Source: Trichomonas vaginalis G3 (taxonomy: Eukaryota > Parabasalia > Trichomonadida > Trichomonadidae). From it: a stretch of DNA of 64,000 bases. How positions within the stretch are numbered: the first letter of the stretch is position 1; each line of letters starts with the position of its first letter. The position numbers were made by a program, and so were the translations under genes. The notes beneath the pieces were generated by a model, which worked only from the letters and a program-made list of their open reading frames with translations, ran no database searches and had not been told where the DNA came from. Positions 58,912 through 64,000 of this stretch are shown piece after piece. The stretch covers positions 19,985,319-20,049,318 of the forward strand of contig NC_067206.1 in assembly GCF_026262505.1 (NCBI RefSeq), read 5' to 3'.

Positions 58912-59197
58912 CGTAAGGTTGTTGAGTCGGTTGTAATTGTACATCTTGAATCAACTTACCACCATTCATCTTACAGTTCTCTCAATGTTTCCAAAACCTT
59001 GCTTGATTCTTTCTTTCAGGGTCATCAATTAGACTGTAAATTTCTTCTTTGCAATATGGACAAACTCTGAAACCAACTAATCTTTCAACATCTGTGATTG
59101 CATCAGTATTTAGTTGACCGTTTTTGTTCTTTGTGAGTAAGAAATTGATAGTTTTATAATTTGGATCAACAATATAACTTTCAACGAGTTCAAAATT
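58899..59197 (-). pseudogene. PolB3 gene, upstream fragment with Cys cluster, one stop
   Basis: Reads NFELVESYIVDPNYKTINF, DAITDVERLVGFRVCPYC and then, beyond KEEIYSLIDDPERKNQ, an ARFWKH followed by an in-frame TGA and NCKMNGGKLIQDVQLQPTQ. The TGA sits where a second C-x-x-C pair would be expected (H-stop-ENC), so a zinc-ribbon-like domain before the exonuclease is likely. A further 21 bp of this gene lies at 63314-63334 beyond the E5 insertion. Confidence 0.6.
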
Positions 59198-59326
59198 TGT
59201 AATGCATGAAAATTCGGTTCAATTCATATTTGACACTTTACATATCGGATGTATTATCTAAGAATTATATTTTAAAATAATAATTTTGTGTTTTATAAGT
59301 TTATTTGTATAAATTGATTCAAAAAA

Positions 59327-59707
59327 ATGGAAAGACAAGAAGTGGATCTGCCAAATGAAAATCAGATTTATATTACGGCATATCTTGAATATTCTATTGG
59401 CAAAAAGACAGCAGACCAAGTTGCAAAAGATTTGCACATAGGTAGAAAAAAATATTATTAAAATGGCAAGAACTTGGTTTAAATCCAAAAAAGCTCGGAA
59501 GACCAGAAACTCCTCTTAGAACAGATTTGTTACCAACCATTCACGAAATAAAAACTATGTACAATCTAGGTTATAAAAAGTTTTGGAGAGTTACATACAT
59601 GATGACACAGTTTCATTTCACGATATGCTTAAATTATACGAAAAAGAGAATCTTTTCAAATTTCGGCGAGATCCAGAAAAAATTGATGAACATCCAAATC
59701 AGTATGT
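59327..59707 (+). pseudogene. E5 integrase-type transposase, N-terminal part
   Basis: ATG 59327: MERQEVDLPNENQIYITAYL, then a helix-turn-helix-like KTADQVAKDLHIGRKKYY. After a one-base shift near 59460 it reads LGRPETPLRTDLLPTIHEIK. A second shift near 59615 leads to YEKENLFKFRRDPEKIDEHP and the target site of E8. It is continued at 60758. Two shifts make it inactive. Confidence 0.65.
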
Positions 59708-60775
59708 ATCTCATACCGAAATGGCTCACTAAAAAAGTGACATTTTGGCGCCAATAATTTGATTTTTCTGATTCTTTCTATTTAGATATATTTATTTAAT
59801 ATTCATATTCCTTTATATTGCCTCATATTATTTCCCATTTTTAATCATATTATACAAATCTTTAATAATTTTTAATGTTTTGAGCTTCAAAATCTTGTTC
59901 TAACTATTTTCATTCATATATCCTAGAAAAAAATTAAAAAGTTTTTTAGAAATAAAAATGTTTGTATGTAAAGTATTGAAAATATTCTAGATGAGAAGAC
60001 ATTCTCCAGAAGAGATTGATATTGATTGGCTTTGTGAAGCCATCACAAAATCAAATAATGGAGTTAAGTTAACTGATATTTGCGCGAAAGCTAAAATAAA
60101 TCATGAAGGCAGAGTTATATATAATCATACTATCTTAAAGTATTCCTAGAAATTTCCAAAATTAACCGAAATATAACTGTACAGAATTACTATTTTCGAG
60201 ATAAAATTCATATGGAAATACTAATTCATAACGCTTTATGTTTATAAATTTAATTTAATAAAAATTTCAAAATAAATCAAATTTAACACAATGAAATAAC
60301 TGCAATCGAGGTTTTTGACGATTGATTCTTACGAGAAGTTTTCCAAACTTTGAGTTAATGTCTTGACATTAACTCAAAGTTTGGAAGTCTAATAAGGGGA
60401 ATTGTAGGCTATGAGGTACTGATTATATATTAGTGCCTCATAGCCTGCAATTCCCATTAGAAATCGGAGAAACTTTGTCCGCATAACTTATGATGCGGAC
60501 AAAGTTTCTCCCATTTCTACTTAGAATGAAAGGGCAAGAGGTATATAGGTACACTATATATCTCTTGCCCTTTCCTTCTTACCTAAAGACTTCCAATCTT
60601 ATTTTTTTTCCAATTTTTCCCCTAAATTTAAATCTTATATAATATAAATAAAATGCATAATATCAATCACAAAAATTAATGTTTATTTTTTTAATTAAAA
60701 TTGCCGCACAATTTAAGGTTTTCTGTCACTTTTTTGTTAGCCATTTCGGTACGAAACACATCCAAATCAGTATGT
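59690..60775. mobile_element. E8: 1,050-bp hairpin-array element, 18-bp target duplication
   Basis: acatccaaatcagtatgt at 59690-59707 and 60758-60775. The element 59708-60757 begins atctcataccgaaatggctc and ends, inverted, gtttcgtaccgaaatggcta, followed by aaaaaagtgaca. Hairpins at 60335-60600. Two short frames (for example near 59991: MRRHSPEEIDIDWLCEAITK) are shared with E8' but broken by stops. Its inverted twin is 62079-63131. Confidence 0.9.
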
Positions 60776-61360
60776 TTCCCAATACGTAAATCAGCAATGG
60801 CATACTGATTTAAAAAGCTTCAAAGAAGAGACAAATGGTACAAGCATACTTATCATTTAATTGCCTTTATCGATGACAGATCTAGTTTTTGTATTTATTA
60901 CGAAATTCTTCCCGATAAAACAATGAAATCAACTTCAAAAGCTTTACAAAATGCTATCGACTCTATCAAAATTATTCAATACGAACTTTTGACAGATAAT
61001 GAATGCAAATTTACAGGAAAGGACTTCACAAACGTTCTTCAAGTAAATGGCATTCAACACCATCGGACAGAACCTTACACACCACAGTTAAATGGTAAAA
61101 TACAACGTTTTTGGCAAACAATCTTTTCGGCTCGCCCAGATTTTATCGAAATAAGAGAATTTTTACCTCACGCAATAGAAGAATACAACACAGTATGGGT
61201 TCATACAGCTCTTAAAGATCTTTTCGGTGGAAAACCTACTCCAAAATCAATTTGGGACCAGGGTCCTAAATGGACAAAGGACTTAAACCCAAATCCTGAG
61301 TTCGAATACAGCCTCGTAACTAAAAATAAAGTAAAAATACGAATTAACATTTTATTATAA
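60758..61360 (+). pseudogene. E5 integrase-type transposase, catalytic part
   Basis: Continues from 59707 through QQWHTDLKSF (first Asp). After a shift near 60840 it reads FIDDRSSFCIYYEILPDK, LLTDNECKFTG (second Asp) and, at the 35-residue spacing, NGKIQRFW where Glu is expected but Gln is found. The remainder (HAIEEYNTVWVHTALKDLF, PKSIWDQGPKW) is typical of rve-type integrases. Both the frameshift and the Glu-to-Gln change make this copy inactive. Confidence 0.75.
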
Positions 61361-61797
61361 TTTAAATAATTTTTTTATTCATAAAGTAATACGATATATA
61401 GCTAAGCTATGTAAGGATATTCTGATGCTGAGAGTTTAAGAACTTTAAATTACGTATAGAAAAAATTCATTTAATATTTTGTAACATTTTTTAAATTGAT
61501 AGATAGTTAGATTTTGTAGGGGAAGGTAAGATTCTTTTGGTAATAATGGTCGTTGAAATTAAAATGAATGTAAGATTTGTGGAGAAATTGTATAAATTTG
61601 CATAGTGTTAGATTCAGAATAGGAGCATATGAGCCAGTGATTGTGTCTAATGTTTTTAAGGTACTAATTGGAAGTAGAAAAGAAAAAAAATGTTGCAATA
61701 ACATCATATTGCAAAAAAGTTTTTAAAATATGATGTATGAATAAGAGTATGATTGGTATAGATTTGGGTTGTATAAATGTGATTGAACAATTGTTAA

Positions 61798-61922
61798 TGG
61801 AAAGTTCAAAAACTTGGGTGCAATCAGTTCTGATTGCACCCAAGTTTTTGAACTTTGTATAAGGAATTGTTGGCTATGATGTAGTGATCATGAAACAGTA
61901 CATCAGAGCCAACAATTCCTTC
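61798..61922. repeat. hairpin pair in E5
   Basis: Two hairpins, gaaagttcaaaaacttgggt... and aaggaattgttggctatgat..., identical or almost identical to units in the fibre-gene insertion (45405-45530). 61361-61790 shows no gene. Confidence 0.85.
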
Positions 61923-62078
61923 CCAAACAACCCGAAATTTGTCTGATTCCACACTAATTTTATTAATTTATCTAAACTTTTATCCTTGTCTACAATTTAA
62001 TAATCAATAATTATCTCGCGTTCTATTTCACTATTATATATATATAGATATGATTTGATTTTAAAAAAATAAATAAAT

Positions 62079-63147
62079 TGTTTCGTACCGAAATGGCTAA
62101 CAAAAAAGTGACAGAAAACCTTAAATTGTGCGGCAATTTTAATTAAAAAAATAAACATTAATTTTTGTGATTGATATTATGCATTTTATTTATATTATAT
62201 AAGATTTAAATTTAGGGGAAAAATTGGAAAAAAAATAAGATTGGAAGTCTTTAGGTAAGAAGGAAAGGGCAAGAGATATATAGTGTACCTATATACCTCT
62301 TGCCCTTTCATTCTAAGTAGAAATGGGAGAAACTTTGTCCGCATCATAAGTTATGCGGACAAAGTTTCTCCGATTTCTAATGGAATTGCAGGCTATGAGG
62401 CACTAATATATAATCAGTACCTCATAGCCTACAATTCCCCTTATTAGACTTCCAAACTTTGAGTTAATGTCAAGACATTAACTCAAAGTTTGGAAAACTT
62501 CTCGTAAGAATCAATCGTCAAAAACCTCGATTGCAGTTATATTCATTGTGTTAAATTTGATTTATTTTGAAATTTTTATAAATTAAATTTTATATAACAT
62601 AAAGCGTTATGAATTAGTATTTCCATATGAATTTTATCTCGAAAATAGTAATTCTGTACAGTTATATTTCGGTTAATTTTGGAAATTTCTAGGAATACTT
62701 TAAGATAGTATGATTATATATAACTCTGCCTTCATGATTTATTTTAGCTTTCGCGCAAATATCAGTTAACTTAACTCCATTATTTGATTTTGTGATGGCT
62801 TCACAAAGCCAATCAATATCAATCTCTTCTGGAGAATGTCTTCTCATCTAGAATATTTTCAATACTTTACATACAAACATTTTTATTTCTAAAAAACTTT
62901 TTAATTTTTTTCTAGGATATATGAATGAAAATAGTTAGAACAAGATTTTGAAGCTCAAAACATTAAAAATTATTAAAGATTTGTATAATATGATTAAAAA
63001 TGGGAAATAATATGAGGCAATATAAAGGAATATGAATATTAAATAAATATATCTAAATAGAAAGAATCAGAAAAATCAAATTATTGGCGCCAAAAATGTC
63101 ACTTTTTTAGTGAGCCATTTCGGCATGAGATAAAAAAATAAATAAAT
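62079..63147. mobile_element. E8': inverted copy of E8 with 16-bp target duplication
   Basis: Near-exact reverse complement of 59708-60757, running 62079-63131. aaaaaaataaataaat flanks it (62063-62078 and 63132-63147). Hairpins at 62255-62505 correspond one to one with those in E8, with a few loop differences (for example the order of gcatcataagttatgc). Confidence 0.9.
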
Positions 63148-63334
63148 AAATTAATAAATCATTTACTCAAATATATCAAAAGTTTTATTTTTATATATAA
63201 AGATAACTACTTTTAAAAAAATACCCTATATATTTTGCCATGTAAACTATTTTTGTCATGTAAACATATCACTTTTGTCAGAAGTGAAGTGAACCGAATT
63301 TTCCTGCACAACAAACGAGTTCAAAATTGACATC

Positions 63335-64000
63335 TGTAATGCATGAAAAATAGCGTGACTTCATTTTTGACAGTTTACAAATGTAAAGTGTTGCATCCTT
63401 AAAAACTTGGAAATATATAAATTCATGAATTATCTTGTATATTAATTGAAAATCCATAAAACCCTAACAATATTTTTTCTTAAAAAAAACTATAAAAATA
63501 TAAATAAAATTAATCGTTAAATAAAAATATTTGATATTAGAATTTTATTGGAAAAATAAAAAACTTAATATTTTAAAGAAATACTTAAATACTTGAATTT
63601 TAACTTTTACATTATCATATAGACTCTCAAATTATTGATTGGAAACGTTTGAGGTTATCAATTTAAAAAAATTGTGATTTTTTAGATTTTTGGCAATGTT
63701 AAACGGTTAATTTTTTCTCAAAAAAAATTATTTCGAATTTCCGAAATTTTTAGCCATTTTGCTGAGAACTATGGTCTGCGAGGTACATAGATAGAATCAG
63801 TACCTCGCAGACTATAGTTCTCTATATGGCGCCGAAAATTTTTGGTGAAATGTCGTCGCATTTCACCAAAAATTTTTCGGCGCCATAGAAAAAGGGTGTA
63901 GATACTATTCATGCTATAGTACTCACACCTCCAGTTCTTAGCCAAAATCGCATAAAATTGCTACTTATCTTCAGATTACCTCCCATTATAAAATATATCA
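63335..64000. mobile_element. E4': inverted second copy of E4, cut by the window end
   Basis: Starts tgtaatgcatgaaaaatagc and follows the reverse complement of 55943 down to about 55390, including hairpins at 63755-63925. One internal region (63630-63755) is different from E4, so the copies are not recent twins. Confidence 0.8.

Larger units (their letters stand above)
59198..63313. mobile_element. E5: integrase-type TIR transposon (2.0 kb without nested copies), 15-bp target duplication
   Basis: aacgagttcaaaatt at 59183-59197 and 63314-63328 flanks it. Ends tgtaatgcatgaaaattcgg and, inverted, tgttgtgcaggaaaattcgg. The first bases are almost the same as the ends of E4. It contains an integrase gene (59327-61360), a hairpin pair (61798-61922) and two nested hairpin elements, E8 in the gene and E8' near the right end. 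Removing E5 and one target copy rejoins the PolB3 frame. Confidence 0.8.

Noticed and set aside
1-64000. tRNA or rRNA genes
   Set aside because: I looked for GC-rich cloverleaf-like stretches and rRNA-like conserved blocks and saw none. A tRNA scan would be needed to exclude a divergent one.

Overview
The window looks like a transposon-dense, gene-poor stretch of a parabasalid protist genome, most probably Trichomonas vaginalis. It is AT-rich with no introns visible in any gene I read. Cellular-type genes carry TCATTTTT-like initiator motifs about ten bases before the ATG. The content is dominated by Maverick/Polinton virus-like transposons with MULE-like and other TIR elements nested in and between them. 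No ordinary housekeeping gene, tRNA or rRNA was recognised. The species call is inference from these traits.

Region 1 (1-20.9 kb) is one large Maverick (A), entered in the middle. It encodes a broken capsid protein, two minor-capsid-like proteins (P1, P2), an SF3 (D5-like) helicase, an A32-like packaging ATPase, a KilA-N/T5orf172 protein, a reduced B-family polymerase, a pVI-like amphipathic protein, a retroviral-type integrase, a phage-like fibre and a D12-class adenine methyltransferase. An accessory island at 9.0-12.7 kb (including a coiled-coil/HNH protein) uses host-type initiators instead of the Maverick AT-run promoters.

Region 2 (21-31 kb) is almost gene-free. It holds an array of perfect hairpins, giant palindromes (22964-23812 and 29723-30643), one cellular-looking ORF and a MULE-like element (25327-26886) with a 121-bp tandem repeat.

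Region 3 (31.2-54.9 kb) is made of two further, more decayed Mavericks. C (31.2-37.6 kb) has a DDE integrase and a P1 gene with in-frame stops, and is split by a 2.3-kb insertion that carries a second MULE copy. B (37.6-54.9 kb) has the packaging ATPase, P1, P2, a giant fibre gene, an integrase, two KilA-N proteins and an exonuclease-containing PolB cut off after motif A. Comparing A with B identifies conserved Maverick families of unknown function.

Region 4 (54.9-64 kb) is a nest of 0.7-1.05-kb TIR elements filled with hairpin arrays. They sit inside a shattered B-family polymerase gene, beside a Helitron-type HUH replicase fragment and an integrase-type transposase gene (E5). Target duplications of 12-18 bp can be read directly because removing each insert rejoins a reading frame. 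This hairpin-array element system, with a candidate integrase-like autonomous partner, is the most unusual thing in the window.
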